From: DASUBV01 sp963822485
GTDB lineage: Bacteria; Actinomycetota; Actinomycetes; Streptosporangiales; Streptosporangiaceae
Assembly: GCA_963822485.1 (NCBI GenBank)
Contig: CAWGHW010000031.1
Coordinates: 1,364,001 to 1,428,000 of the forward strand
Length of the DNA stretch: 64,000 bases
Direction: 5' to 3'
Part shown: piece after piece, positions 52,658 to 61,810 of the stretch
How the letters are laid out: the number at the start of each line of letters is the position of its first letter
Numbering within the stretch: the first letter of the stretch is position 1
Position numbers and translations under genes: made by a program
Notes under the pieces: model-generated
Databases searched by the model: none
The model's input: the letters and a program-made list of their open reading frames with translations, nothing else
What the model was told of the DNA's origin: nothing

Positions 52658-55116
52658 GCCGTTTCTCCGCTCGGGTCGGTGATTCCGGACTCAATGTGCT
52701 GCGGGCTGTTGCCCTGGGTCAGGTCGGCCTGGCGAGCCTGGTGCTGGGCCGCCTCGTCCTGCGGGGCGCCGCGGGCGGTCTCGATGGCCCGCCAGACGCG
52801 CTCGGGCGTGCACGGCATGGTCACGTCACGGACGCCGAGCGGCCGCAGCGCGTCCACGATGGCGTTCACGACGGCGGGCGTGGACGCGATCGTGCCCGCC
52901 TCGCCGACGCCCTTGACGCCGAGCCGGTTGCTGGCCGGGCTCTCGGTCCGGCCGGTCACGTAGGACGGCAGGTCGGAGGCCGACGGGATCAGGTAGTCGG
53001 CCAGCGTGGTCGTCACCAGGTTGCCGTCGTCGTCGTACACGCCCTCCTCGTACAGCGCCTGCCCGATGCCCTGGGCGATGCCGCCGTGCACCTGGCCCTC
53101 GACGATCAGCGGGTTCACCACCACGCCGACGTCATCCACGGCCACGTAGGAGCGGATCTTGACCATGCCGGTCTCGGTGTCCACCTCGGTGGCGCACAGG
53201 TGAGTGCCGTGCGGGAACGAGAAGTTGTCCGGGTCGTAGGTGGCGTCGGAGTCCAGCGACGGCTCGACGCCCTCGGGCAGGTCGTGCGCGGCGAAGGTGG
53301 CGAGCGCGATCTCCTGGATGGTCTTGGTCGCCCCGGTGCCGGCCCGCGAGCGGAACACCCCGTCGGAGAACTCCACGTACTGCGGCGGCGACTCCAGCAT
53401 GGCCGACGCGATGATCTTGGCCTTCTCGATGACCTTGTCGCAGGCTGCGACCACGGCCAGGCCGCCGACGGCCAGCGAGCGCGAGCCGTAGGTGTCCATG
53501 CCCTTGGGCGCGACCTGGGTGTCGCCGTGCAGCACCCGGATGTCCTCGAACGGCACGCCGAGCTGGTCGGCCACGATCTGGCTCCACGCCGTCTCGTGTC
53601 CCTGGCCGTGCGCGCTCGAGCCGGTGACCACCTCCACCTTGCCGGTCGGCAGCATCCGGATGGCGGCGTGCTCCCAGCCGCCCGCGCCGTAGGACAGCGA
53701 GCCCAGCACCCGCGACGGGGCCAGGCCGCACATCTCGGTGAACGTGGAGATGCCGATGCCGAGCCGGACGGTATCCCCGCGGGCGTTGCGCTCAGCCTGC
53801 TCGCGGCGCAGGGCGTCGTAGTCGAACAGCTCCCTGGCCTTGGCCGTCGCCGCCTCGTAGTTGCCCGAGTCGTAGGTCAGGCCGGCGATGGTAGTGAACG
53901 GGAACTCCTCGTGCTTGATCCAGTTGCGCTCGCGCAGCTCCAGCGGCTCGATGCCCATCTCGGCGGCGAGATCGTCCATGATCCGCTCGATGCCGAAGGT
54001 GGCCTCGGGCAGGCCCGCGCCGCGGTAGGCGTCGGTGGGCATCTTGGTGGTGAACACCCCGGTGCAGCGGAAGGAGTACGCGTCCATCTTGTAGATGGAG
54101 TTGAACATGAACGCGCCGAGCAGCGGGACGCCGGGCGTGACCAGCATCAGGTAGGCGCCCATGTCAGCGAGCAGGTCGACGGACAGGCCGCGGATCCGGC
54201 CGTCGCGGTCGGCGGCGATCCTGATCCGCTGCCACTGGTCGCGGCCGTGATGCACGGCCATGTTGCCCTCGCTGCGCGACTCGGTCCACTTGACCGGCCG
54301 CCCGAGCCTGCGCGCGATCAGCAGGACCAGCTCCTCCTCGGCGGTGACCTGGAGCTTGGACCCGAACCCGCCGCCGACGTCGGGCGCGATCACCCGCAGG
54401 TTCTGCTCCGGGATGCCGGTGATCGCGGCCAGCAGGAACCGCAGCACGTGCGGGATCTGGGTCGACGACCAGATCGTGTACTCGTCGCCGATCGGCTGGC
54501 ACACCACCGCGCGGGGCTCCATGGCGCACGGGATCAGCCGCTGCTGCCGGTAGTTGCGCTCCAGCACCACGGGCGCGTCGCGGAACGCGGCGTCCAGGTC
54601 GCCGTTGGCGAAGACCCACTCGTAGCTCTTGTTGCCCGCCTCGTGCACCTGGGGCGAGTCCTCGTCCAGCGCGGTCCTGATGTCCAGCACCGGCGACAGC
54701 GGCTCGTAGTCGACGTCGATGGCGGAGACGGCATCGGCGGCGGCGTACCGGGAGCGGGCCACGACGGCGGCCACGATCTCACCCACGTAGCGGACCTCGT
54801 CGGTGGCCATCGCCGGGTGGGCCGGGATCACGATGTCCTCGGTCACCGGCCAGGCACAGGGCAGGCTGCCCTGCTCCTGCGCGAAGTCGGCGCCCGAGAA
54901 CGCGGCCACCACGCCGGGCAGCTGGCGGGCCGCGCTGACGTCGACGCTGTTGATCTTCGCGTGGGCGAACGGGCTGCGCAGGAAGGCCACGTGCAGGTGA
55001 CCGGGCAGGGTGATGTTGTCGGTCCACATGGTCTGGCCGGTGATCAGCCGGGCGTCTTCCTTGCGGAGCCGCGCCGCGCCGATCTGGGCGGTCGGCCTCT
55101 CCTGCGTCGTGGTCAT
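52654..55116 (-). CDS. coxL: CO dehydrogenase-type large subunit (form II-like, CoxL)
   Basis: An 820-residue molybdenum-cofactor subunit from ATG 55116; the longer frame to 55290 overlaps coxS and is not real. Conserved blocks include PDVGGGFGSKL, the active-site loop AYRGAGLPEA (from residue 363) and the late GVGEAGTIASTPAVVNAI, with the essential Glu. The loop matches the form II pattern AYRGAGR except that the final Arg is Leu; form I enzymes have AYXCSFR. Thus CO oxidation is less certain than for form I; another aldehyde or purine-like substrate is possible. It overlaps coxS and coxM by four bases each. Confidence 0.92.
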   Translation of the reverse strand: MTTTQERPTAQIGAARLRKEDARLITGQTMWTDNITLPGHLHVAFLRSPFAHAKINSVDVSAARQLPGVVAAFSGADFAQEQGSLPCAWPVTEDIVIPAHPAMATDEVRYVGEIVAAVVARSRYAAADAVSAIDVDYEPLSPVLDIRTALDEDSPQVHEAGNKSYEWVFANGDLDAAFRDAPVVLERNYRQQRLIPCAMEPRAVVCQPIGDEYTIWSSTQIPHVLRFLLAAITGIPEQNLRVIAPDVGGGFGSKLQVTAEEELVLLIARRLGRPVKWTESRSEGNMAVHHGRDQWQRIRIAADRDGRIRGLSVDLLADMGAYLMLVTPGVPLLGAFMFNSIYKMDAYSFRCTGVFTTKMPTDAYRGAGLPEATFGIERIMDDLAAEMGIEPLELRERNWIKHEEFPFTTIAGLTYDSGNYEAATAKARELFDYDALRREQAERNARGDTVRLGIGISTFTEMCGLAPSRVLGSLSYGAGGWEHAAIRMLPTGKVEVVTGSSAHGQGHETAWSQIVADQLGVPFEDIRVLHGDTQVAPKGMDTYGSRSLAVGGLAVVAACDKVIEKAKIIASAMLESPPQYVEFSDGVFRSRAGTGATKTIQEIALATFAAHDLPEGVEPSLDSDATYDPDNFSFPHGTHLCATEVDTETGMVKIRSYVAVDDVGVVVNPLIVEGQVHGGIAQGIGQALYEEGVYDDDGNLVTTTLADYLIPSASDLPSYVTGRTESPASNRLGVKGVGEAGTIASTPAVVNAIVDALRPLGVRDVTMPCTPERVWRAIETARGAPQDEAAQHQARQADLTQGNSPQHIESGITDPSGETA

Positions 55117-55598
55117 GACTGGACTCCTGCCTGCGCGGCGCGCCGCACGGCGCGGACGATGTTCTCGTAGCCGGTGCAGCGGCAGAGGTTGCCCTCCAGG
55201 CCCTCGCGGATCTCCGCATCGGTCGGGTGCGGGTTGTCGCGGAGCAGGTCGGCCGCGGCGATGATCATCCCCGGCGTGCAGTAACCGCACTGGAGGGCGT
55301 GCTCCTCGTGAAAGGCGCGCTGGAGGGGGTGCAGTTCCGCGTTCGCCGCGGCGCCATTCCCGGAGATCCCCTCAATTGTCGTGATATCGGAGCCATCGGC
55401 CTGAACGGCGAGCACCGAGCAGCTCTTGACCGAGACCCCGTCCATGAGGACGGTGCACGCACCACAGTTAGAGGTATCGCAGCCGATCGGAGTACCGGTT
55501 TTCCCTACGGATTCCCGCAGGTAGTGGACCAGTAGCAGCCGAGGCTCGACCTGATCGACGTAACTGACCCCGTCGACCGTTACGTTTATTCGCGTCAT
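55113..55598 (-). CDS. coxS: CO dehydrogenase-type small subunit ([2Fe-2S], CoxS)
   Basis: A 161-residue iron-sulfur subunit. The N-terminal plant-type [2Fe-2S] site is CDTSNCGACTVLMDG plus a later KSC; the C-terminal site has CGYCTPGMI and CRCTGYENIV. It relays electrons from the Mo site of CoxL to the FAD of CoxM. It is first in the coxS-L-M-G operon; its stop overlaps the coxL start (ATGA). A 118-bp gap separates it from pstB upstream. Confidence 0.95.
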   Translation of the reverse strand: MTRINVTVDGVSYVDQVEPRLLLVHYLRESVGKTGTPIGCDTSNCGACTVLMDGVSVKSCSVLAVQADGSDITTIEGISGNGAAANAELHPLQRAFHEEHALQCGYCTPGMIIAAADLLRDNPHPTDAEIREGLEGNLCRCTGYENIVRAVRRAAQAGVQS

Positions 55599-55716
55599 GC
55601 ACTGACTCCTGTCCGGACACGGCAGATACGCCTGAGGTCCAACCTAGGCCGGCCCAGGGTGGCCGCACCAGACATGACGCGGTAGGTACCTTAGTGACTA
55701 CCAGCGCACATACGAG

Positions 55717-56682
55717 TCAGCCGAAACGGCCGTTCACGTAATCGGCGGTGCGCGGGTCGTTGGGCTCCTCGAACAACTGCTGCGTCGGGCCAGACTCGAC
55801 AATGTGCCCCGGCGTCTTGTCCGTGGCCAGGAAGAACGCGCATTTCTGCGAGACCCGCTGAGCCTGCTGCATGTTGTGGGTGACGATGACGATCGTCACC
55901 TGACTCTGGATCTCGGCGATGGTGTCCTCGACCCGGCGGGTGGAGGTCGGGTCCAGGGCCGAGCACGGCTCGTCCATGAGCAGCACCTTCGGCGCGACGG
56001 CCAGCGACCGGGCGATGCACAGCCGCTGCTGCTGGCCGCCGGACAGCGACCCGCCGGGCGTCCGCAGCCGCCGGTAGACCTCGTTCCACAGGCCGGCCCG
56101 GCGCAGGCTGGTCTCGACCACCTCGTCCTTGTTGGCGACCTTGATGCCCGCCAGCTTGAGCCCGCTAGCCACGTTGTCGTAGATGGACATGGCCGGGAAC
56201 GGGTTCGGCTTCTGGAACACCATGCCGATCCGCTTGCGGACGTCGGTCGGCCGGTTCCCCCGGTCGTAGATGTCGTCGCCGTCGAGCATGACCTGGCCGC
56301 CCAGCTCGGCGCCCTTGATCATCTCGTGCATCCGGTTGAGGATCCGCAGGAAGGTGGACTTCCCGCAGCCCGACGGCCCGATCAGCGCGGTGACCGTGCC
56401 CGGCTCCATGTCCAGCGACACCCGCTCCAGCACCTTGTGGTCGCCGAACCAGGCCGATACGTTGCGCGCCTCCAGCCGGGACAACGGCCCGCCCGCCGGG
56501 GCGCCGCCGGGCGCGGCCTCCATGACCATGGTCTCCCGGCCCGGCTCGGGCCGCGGCTGCCGGAACAGCTCGTCAAAGCCCTCGTCCAGGGGCTCCTCGC
56601 TCATCTGAACTCCATCTCGCTCCGGCAGCGCGCCGGCGGCATCAGTAGCCACGCCATCAGTAGACACGGCATTAGTAGACAT
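55717..56682 (-). CDS. pstB: Phosphate ABC transporter ATP-binding protein (PstB)
   Basis: A 321-residue ATPase that drives phosphate import through PstC-PstA. Walker A is GPSGCGKST, the Q-loop FQKPNPFPAMS, the signature LSGGQQQR, and Walker B VLLMDEPCSALDP. The N-terminal 65 residues are an unusual Asp/Glu/Pro-rich extension; a second in-frame ATG at 56604 would shorten it by 26 residues. From 56682 the gene overlaps the sortase-like gene by 11 bp. It is last in the minus-strand order pstC-pstA-SBP-pstS-sortase-like-pstB. Confidence 0.95.
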   Translation of the reverse strand: MSTNAVSTDGVATDAAGALPERDGVQMSEEPLDEGFDELFRQPRPEPGRETMVMEAAPGGAPAGGPLSRLEARNVSAWFGDHKVLERVSLDMEPGTVTALIGPSGCGKSTFLRILNRMHEMIKGAELGGQVMLDGDDIYDRGNRPTDVRKRIGMVFQKPNPFPAMSIYDNVASGLKLAGIKVANKDEVVETSLRRAGLWNEVYRRLRTPGGSLSGGQQQRLCIARSLAVAPKVLLMDEPCSALDPTSTRRVEDTIAEIQSQVTIVIVTHNMQQAQRVSQKCAFFLATDKTPGHIVESGPTQQLFEEPNDPRTADYVNGRFG

Positions 56683-57720
56683 TGGGCAGCAGCGCGGCCA
56701 GGCTCGTGTACAGGTTCCACAGCACGATCAGCACCAGCGGCGCGGCCGCGAGGTAGGTCGGCCAGGGCTTCCAGCGCGCCACGGCCACGGTGGCGCCGAC
56801 CGACACGATGGCCAGGGCCAGCCCCCACAGCAGCGTGTCCGCCAGGGTGCCGCTGTCTCCGCTGAGCGGGGTCTCGTCGGAGTAGATCGCGGGCAGGCCG
56901 CCGGGCTCGGGCTTGACCTGCGAGACCAGGTCCGCATCCACGTAGCTGTAGTAGGTGGGCACGGCGGCCGAGCCGGAGGTCAGCAGGACCAGGCGGTTCG
57001 GGTACGGGTCCTCGACCTGGCGGCTGCTGCTGCCGAAGGCCACGACCTCATAGCTGGACACGCCCTGGCCTGTGGTGACTCTGATGATCTCTCCCTTGCG
57101 CAGCGCGTCCAGGCGGGCGAATGGCGCACCGAAGGTGGCCTTCCGGCCGTAGATCTCCGCCACCCCGCCCTGGCCGGGCAGCGGGCCGCTGCGGACCAGC
57201 CCGGGTCCGAGGGTGAGGTCCTCGGGGCTGGTCCCGTACACCACGATCATGTCCTTGATGCCGATGCCGGGGATGTTCATGATCGCCATCGGCGTGCCCT
57301 GGGCGGTGGGGCACATCGCGGAGCTGGTCGCGCTGGCCACCGCGTTGGGGTTGCACAGGACCGTGGGGCCGGTCGGGGCGATGGCGGCCGCCAGCTGGCC
57401 GGCCAGGGTCTTGTACATGACGTTCTGGGAACGGGCCTCCTGAACCGACGACAGCCCGTACAGATAGGCGGCGAAGCCGAGCAGGAAGATGCCCAGCAGG
57501 CTCAGGCCCGTGCCCACGGCGCGCAGGGTCTGGGTGCGCTGGTCGGGCGGCGGCGCGGGCGCGGCCGGCCCGGGGCCGGCGCCTGGGGCGGCGCGGGCGC
57601 TGGCGCCGCGGCGGCCGGTTCCGGGTCCGGGGCCAGGACCGGAGCTGGCGGAGGCGCGGCCGGCGGGGGCACGGTCGGCGGGGGCACGGCGCGCCCCCCG
57701 GCGCCGTCGACGGTGGTCAT
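56672..57720 (-). CDS. Sortase-fold membrane protein lacking catalytic residues, one frameshift
   Basis: The protein begins at ATG 57720 with a Pro/Ala-rich cytosolic segment, shifts frame by one missing base near 57570, then continues QRTQTLRAVGTGLSLLGIFLLGF (membrane helix). The sortase-like domain has MNIPGIGIKDMIVVYGTS, GPGLVRSGPLPGQGG and KATFGAPFARLDALRKGEII. The usual GHR motif reads YGRKAT and the usual Cys block reads LLTSGSA, so both catalytic His and Cys are gone. Two more membrane helices end the protein. It cannot be a working sortase by known chemistry. Its place between pstS and pstB suggests a structural or partner role for the anchored binding proteins. Confidence 0.75.
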
Positions 57721-57748
57721 GCGCCCGCCAGGATTATCAGCGGGGTGG

Positions 57749-59374
57749 TCACTGGGACGCCCGCAGCTTGCGCCGGCGCAGCCAGATCCCGAGCGCCGGC
57801 GGCGCGACGATCGCGATGATGATGGCGATCGCGGTCATGACTCCCAGCGGGGCCCGGCCGGAGGAGTCGCTGGCCACGTTCACCACCTGTCCGGCAACGC
57901 TGCCTCCGGACCCGCCGGTGGCAGTGGCCGGGCCGGTGGTCGAGGTCCCGACCGGCCCGGTGCCGGTGCTCGAGGTGGCCGACGAGCTCGGGTTGGGGGT
58001 GGAGCCGCCCGTGCCGCCGCCGGTTGACTTGGCCTTGCCGTTGACCACGGTGCAGTTGAGCGGCGCGCCGAGCTTGTCGCACGGGGACGGGTACGGGGCG
58101 TTGAGGAGGATCGTCAGCTGGCCGCTGGAGTTGATGGTCGGGTTCGCGCAGCCGGCCAGCGTGCTGGGGTTCGGGCCGGCGATGTGCCCCGGGATCTTGC
58201 CGGACTGCAGCAGCCCGCCCTGGACCAGGTTCTTCGGCAGGGGCGAGTAGCCCAGCGGCGCGACCTGTCGCTGTCCGCCGCACAGGAAGAAGTCGATGAA
58301 CGTGCTCAGTGTCTTGCCCTTGGCGTCGCTGAACGTCGGCGGCACCTTGGTGCCGAGCTTGGGCACGATCAGGTAGCTGTAGCTGGACAGCGGATAGGAC
58401 CGCTTGTCGGTGAAGGTGTAGACGCTGTCCAGGTTCTGCTGGAGGAAGTTGACGCTGTGCGGGTCCTCGACGATCTGCGCCTTGGTCAGCGCGACGGCCA
58501 CGTTGGAGGCGCTGGGCAGCACGTAGTAGCCGGCCGGGTTCAGCACCTTGACCACCGGGTACTTCGAGTTGAGCGCGTAGGCGTACTCGTCGTAGCCGAT
58601 GGCGCCGTTGGCGTAGCTCGAGGTGATGTAGGTGGCGACGTTGTTGGAGCCGTTCTCGGCCTTGACGTTGCCCCAGCCTGAGGTCGGGTAGAACTCGGTC
58701 TGGCCGCAGCCGGAGCTGACCCGTCCGTGGGTGACCTTGGAGCAGAACGCGTCCCACTGCGACGGGAACAGGTGCGACATCCAGCGGGTCAGGAAGTAGG
58801 TCGCGCCCGAGCCGTCAGACCGGACCACCGGCGTGATCGGGATGCTCGGCAGCTGGGCCCCGTAGTCCTTGGTGATTTGCTTGTCGTCCCAGTTAGTGAT
58901 CTGGCCGGTGAAGATCTCCATGATCGTTTTGGGGGACAGCCGCATGTTGGTGATCTGCTTGCCGCCCACGTCCAGGTGATACATGAACGCCGTCCCGCCG
59001 GCGGTGTCCGGAATGTAGGAGTAGCCGTAGGCGAAGGGGATTTCGCTGCCGGTGCCGGCCAGCCGGTCGTGGCCGTCGCGGAATGGCGGGTCGGAGGCGG
59101 CGAAGTCGTCCTGGCCCTGGATGAAGTCCTGGCGGCCCTGCGCCGAGCCATCGGGGTTGAAGTTCACCGTGATGCCCTGGGACTGCACGTCCTGCGACCA
59201 CTGGTCTAGCGCGACCTCGCTCCAGGAGGAGCCCGAGCCGTTGATCGTCACGTAGTTGCCCGCGTTCTCGACGCTGGTCGCGCCGGCCACGGTCGGGAAC
59301 AGGCTCAGGGTCGCCGCGGCCAGGGCCGCGCCGATCGCCGTGAGCCTGCGCGGATACCACCTATGGCCGGTCAC
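57749..59374 (-). CDS. pstS: Phosphate-binding protein PstS, C-terminally anchored
   Basis: A 541-residue periplasmic-type phosphate-binding protein on the cell surface. From GTG 59374 it has a signal peptide (LTAIGAALAAATLSLFPTVAGA), then the binding domain with INGSGSSWSEVALDQW (phosphate contact), NPDGSAQGRQDF and RSDGSGATYFLTRW. A Ser/Thr/Gly-rich stalk follows (about 440-505), then a membrane helix (about 510-530) and RRRKLRASQ. Anchoring by a C-terminal helix rather than lipid is unusual for PstS. Its GTG overlaps the stop of the upstream large binding-type protein. Confidence 0.92.
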   Translation of the reverse strand: MTGHRWYPRRLTAIGAALAAATLSLFPTVAGATSVENAGNYVTINGSGSSWSEVALDQWSQDVQSQGITVNFNPDGSAQGRQDFIQGQDDFAASDPPFRDGHDRLAGTGSEIPFAYGYSYIPDTAGGTAFMYHLDVGGKQITNMRLSPKTIMEIFTGQITNWDDKQITKDYGAQLPSIPITPVVRSDGSGATYFLTRWMSHLFPSQWDAFCSKVTHGRVSSGCGQTEFYPTSGWGNVKAENGSNNVATYITSSYANGAIGYDEYAYALNSKYPVVKVLNPAGYYVLPSASNVAVALTKAQIVEDPHSVNFLQQNLDSVYTFTDKRSYPLSSYSYLIVPKLGTKVPPTFSDAKGKTLSTFIDFFLCGGQRQVAPLGYSPLPKNLVQGGLLQSGKIPGHIAGPNPSTLAGCANPTINSSGQLTILLNAPYPSPCDKLGAPLNCTVVNGKAKSTGGGTGGSTPNPSSSATSSTGTGPVGTSTTGPATATGGSGGSVAGQVVNVASDSSGRAPLGVMTAIAIIIAIVAPPALGIWLRRRKLRASQ

Positions 59375-61728
59375 GGCTTTCTCCTCCACAGTTGGCCCGT
59401 GTGGTAATAGCGCCGCAGGCGGGCGGCGATGGCCCCGGAGCTCGGGGCCAGCAGCGAGGACGCCCCGCCGAGTGCGGCCAGGCCGCCGATGATCAGGATG
59501 CCGGGCAGGGCATACCGCAGGAACCCCGCGGTCTGCGGGTCGCGGACCGCAACCGTGTTGATCTTCTGGCCGACCTTGGGGAACGACACGCTCGAGGACG
59601 GCGACGCGGACACCGAGGAGGCCGGGCTCGGCGAGACCGACGAGCTGGGGCTGGTTGAGCTGGGACTCGGGCTGGGGCTCTTCGTGGCGCCGGTCTGGTC
59701 CTGGACCGCCGTCGCCGCCGTCAGCGTCTCGGCCCGCAGCTTGGGAGTCAGCGGCAGGTAGCCGGTCGGCAGCGTGCCCGGTGCGGTGCCCTCCTGCTGG
59801 GCGGGACCGGCCACGAAGCGCAGCCACCGCGAGATCGCGTCCGCCTTGGCGTGGGACAGGCCGCTGGTCGGCACCATGGCGTAGATGACCATGGTCAGCG
59901 GGTACTCGGCCGGGTTCTTGCTCGTCGTGCCGACTTCCTGGGTGATCTTGTTTCCGTCGTCCACCATGGAGTTCACGGCCGCGGCCATCGACCTCTGCGT
60001 CGGCGTGACGTAGCGGCCGGCCGGGTTGAGAATCGCCGCGGACGGGATTAGGAACGCCGAGGTGTCGGCGTAGTCCAGCACCCCGAACAGCACCCGGTTG
60101 CCGGGCGTCTCCTGGGTCAGGCGGCAGTAGCTGAGCGGCTGGTTGACGCTGCCGCACTCCTGCTTGCGGTAACCGGTGCCCGGCGGCCAGGCCTCCACCA
60201 TGTCCGAGACGCCCAGCGACAGCGGGAAGATCGGCGAGTAGGCGTGCTGGGTCTGGGGCGAGGGATCCTGCGGGACGAAGGCGTCCGTCGGGTACTTCAC
60301 GTTGGCGTAGTAGGAGTTGACGCGCATGCCCCAGCGGTCCGGCACGGCGGCCAGGAACTGGCTGGCCTCCTTGTTGGCGGCGATCCAGCGCGTCACCATG
60401 TAGGTCATGTCGCTGGGGCCCGACTGCACGATCGGCACGTTATTCGGGCTGGTCGCGTTGCCGAGCGGCGTGTTCTCCACCGAGATGCCGGGGTTCAGCT
60501 TGGTGAACTCCCGGTCCACCAGGATGTCGTCGGGGTTCCCGTCCACGCCCGCGTCGCAGTTGGGCGACGGTGTCGGGGTGCAGGCCACCGAGGACAGGTT
60601 GTAGGACGTGGTCAGCAGCTTGGCCACCAGCCGGGGATCCAGCTTGAGGCGGGTGAAGGGGTCGCCGGTGTTGGCGTTGTCCACCCAGTAGCCGACCGAG
60701 ACCGCCGAGATGCTCACCGGGGCATAGGTGTACTTGTGGTGCGGGCCGGTCAGCGTGGCGGCGGGCCTGGTGGTCAGGGCGATGTCCCCCTCGCCGGACT
60801 GGACGGCCTGGACGGCCGCGGGCTCGGGCAGCGCCGAGCCGTACTGGACGAACAGCGGGTCCGCGGTCTCGCACAGCCCGGTGTCCCACTGCTGCATGGC
60901 CCGCTGGGCCATCGGCGAGCCGAGCACGGTGAACGCGGGCGACTTGAACTTGCAGTTGGCCGGCGAGGGCGCGAAGTGCAGCGGGACGACGATGCGCGAC
61001 TTCCACGAGCACTGCGGCGCGCCCGGCGTGGCCGGGCCGAACGCGACGCCGGCCGTGGCGGTGTTGCCGTTGAAGATGGGGTCCTGCAGGTGATTGGTGC
61101 AGCTGAACGGCGCGCGGACGATGTCGCCGCCCTGGATCGGGATGACCGCCAGCGAGCACGCGTGGGCCGGGCTGCAGCCCAGCCACTGATTCTGCAGCTC
61201 GGTCAGCATCGGGATGTCGGCCACCCCGATGCCCTTGGCCGTGGTCGTCGAGTAGACCGCGTTGTAGGGCCCGAACTGGTTCTCGCCGCCCTGGGTGCCG
61301 CTGCGCCCGGCGACGCCGAAGCACTGGTCCTCGAACTTCGGATGGGCGACGCGGCACTCGGCGACCACCACCGGGTAATCGGTGTTGGTGCTGCTGTAGG
61401 GCAGGGTCCCGGCGGTGGTCGGCGTGAAGTGCTTCCAGGAGACCTGGATGGTCTGCTCGACCAGGTTCCTGGTCTGGCTCACCGTGACGCTGCTGCGGTC
61501 TTTGTACAGCTTGGCCGCACCGGTGCTGATGCTGATGGTGTTCGGGTTGACCATGCGCGGGCCGCGGACGGTGACGCGGCCCCCGGATCCGCCGGAATGG
61601 CTGGGCGTAACCGCCAGTGATGCAGGGGCTGCGGGGAGCAGTACCAGTCCGACAGCCACGGATGCGACGCCGGACAGGGCCAGAAGTCGGCGCGGCCAGG
61701 GCGTGTTACGAATGGCGAGGCGAGGCAT
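59371..61728 (-). CDS. Large substrate-binding-like protein of the Pst operon, C-terminally anchored
   Basis: A 785-residue secreted protein. A signal peptide (RRLLALSGVASVAVGLVLLPAAPA) precedes an approximately 240-residue N-terminal region rich in Cys (for example ECRVAHPKFEDQCFG, SPAHACSLAV) and with a beta character. The second part resembles a PstS-type binding domain: ALTTRPAA, GPSDMTYMVTRW, LFGVLDYADT. A Ser/Pro stalk and a membrane helix near residue 740 follow, then a basic tail. It is co-transcribed with pstS and overlaps it by four bases. The role may be phosphate capture or cell-wall docking; the N-terminal domain is not recognised. Confidence 0.78.
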   Translation of the reverse strand: MPRLAIRNTPWPRRLLALSGVASVAVGLVLLPAAPASLAVTPSHSGGSGGRVTVRGPRMVNPNTISISTGAAKLYKDRSSVTVSQTRNLVEQTIQVSWKHFTPTTAGTLPYSSTNTDYPVVVAECRVAHPKFEDQCFGVAGRSGTQGGENQFGPYNAVYSTTTAKGIGVADIPMLTELQNQWLGCSPAHACSLAVIPIQGGDIVRAPFSCTNHLQDPIFNGNTATAGVAFGPATPGAPQCSWKSRIVVPLHFAPSPANCKFKSPAFTVLGSPMAQRAMQQWDTGLCETADPLFVQYGSALPEPAAVQAVQSGEGDIALTTRPAATLTGPHHKYTYAPVSISAVSVGYWVDNANTGDPFTRLKLDPRLVAKLLTTSYNLSSVACTPTPSPNCDAGVDGNPDDILVDREFTKLNPGISVENTPLGNATSPNNVPIVQSGPSDMTYMVTRWIAANKEASQFLAAVPDRWGMRVNSYYANVKYPTDAFVPQDPSPQTQHAYSPIFPLSLGVSDMVEAWPPGTGYRKQECGSVNQPLSYCRLTQETPGNRVLFGVLDYADTSAFLIPSAAILNPAGRYVTPTQRSMAAAVNSMVDDGNKITQEVGTTSKNPAEYPLTMVIYAMVPTSGLSHAKADAISRWLRFVAGPAQQEGTAPGTLPTGYLPLTPKLRAETLTAATAVQDQTGATKSPSPSPSSTSPSSSVSPSPASSVSASPSSSVSFPKVGQKINTVAVRDPQTAGFLRYALPGILIIGGLAALGGASSLLAPSSGAIAARLRRYYHTGQLWRRKP

Positions 61729-61810
61729 CGGCTTTCCTAGCTGGGCTATCGAAACAATGGTATGTGCGGATCAGGTGCAGTACTGCGGCAGGTGCGTCGC
61801 GGCCGGGTGC

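Noticed and set aside
52654..55290. Longer coxL start at 55290
   Set aside because: The extra 58 residues lie over coxS in another frame and are Arg/Pro-rich; ATG 55116 gives the conserved N-terminus and the expected four-base overlap.
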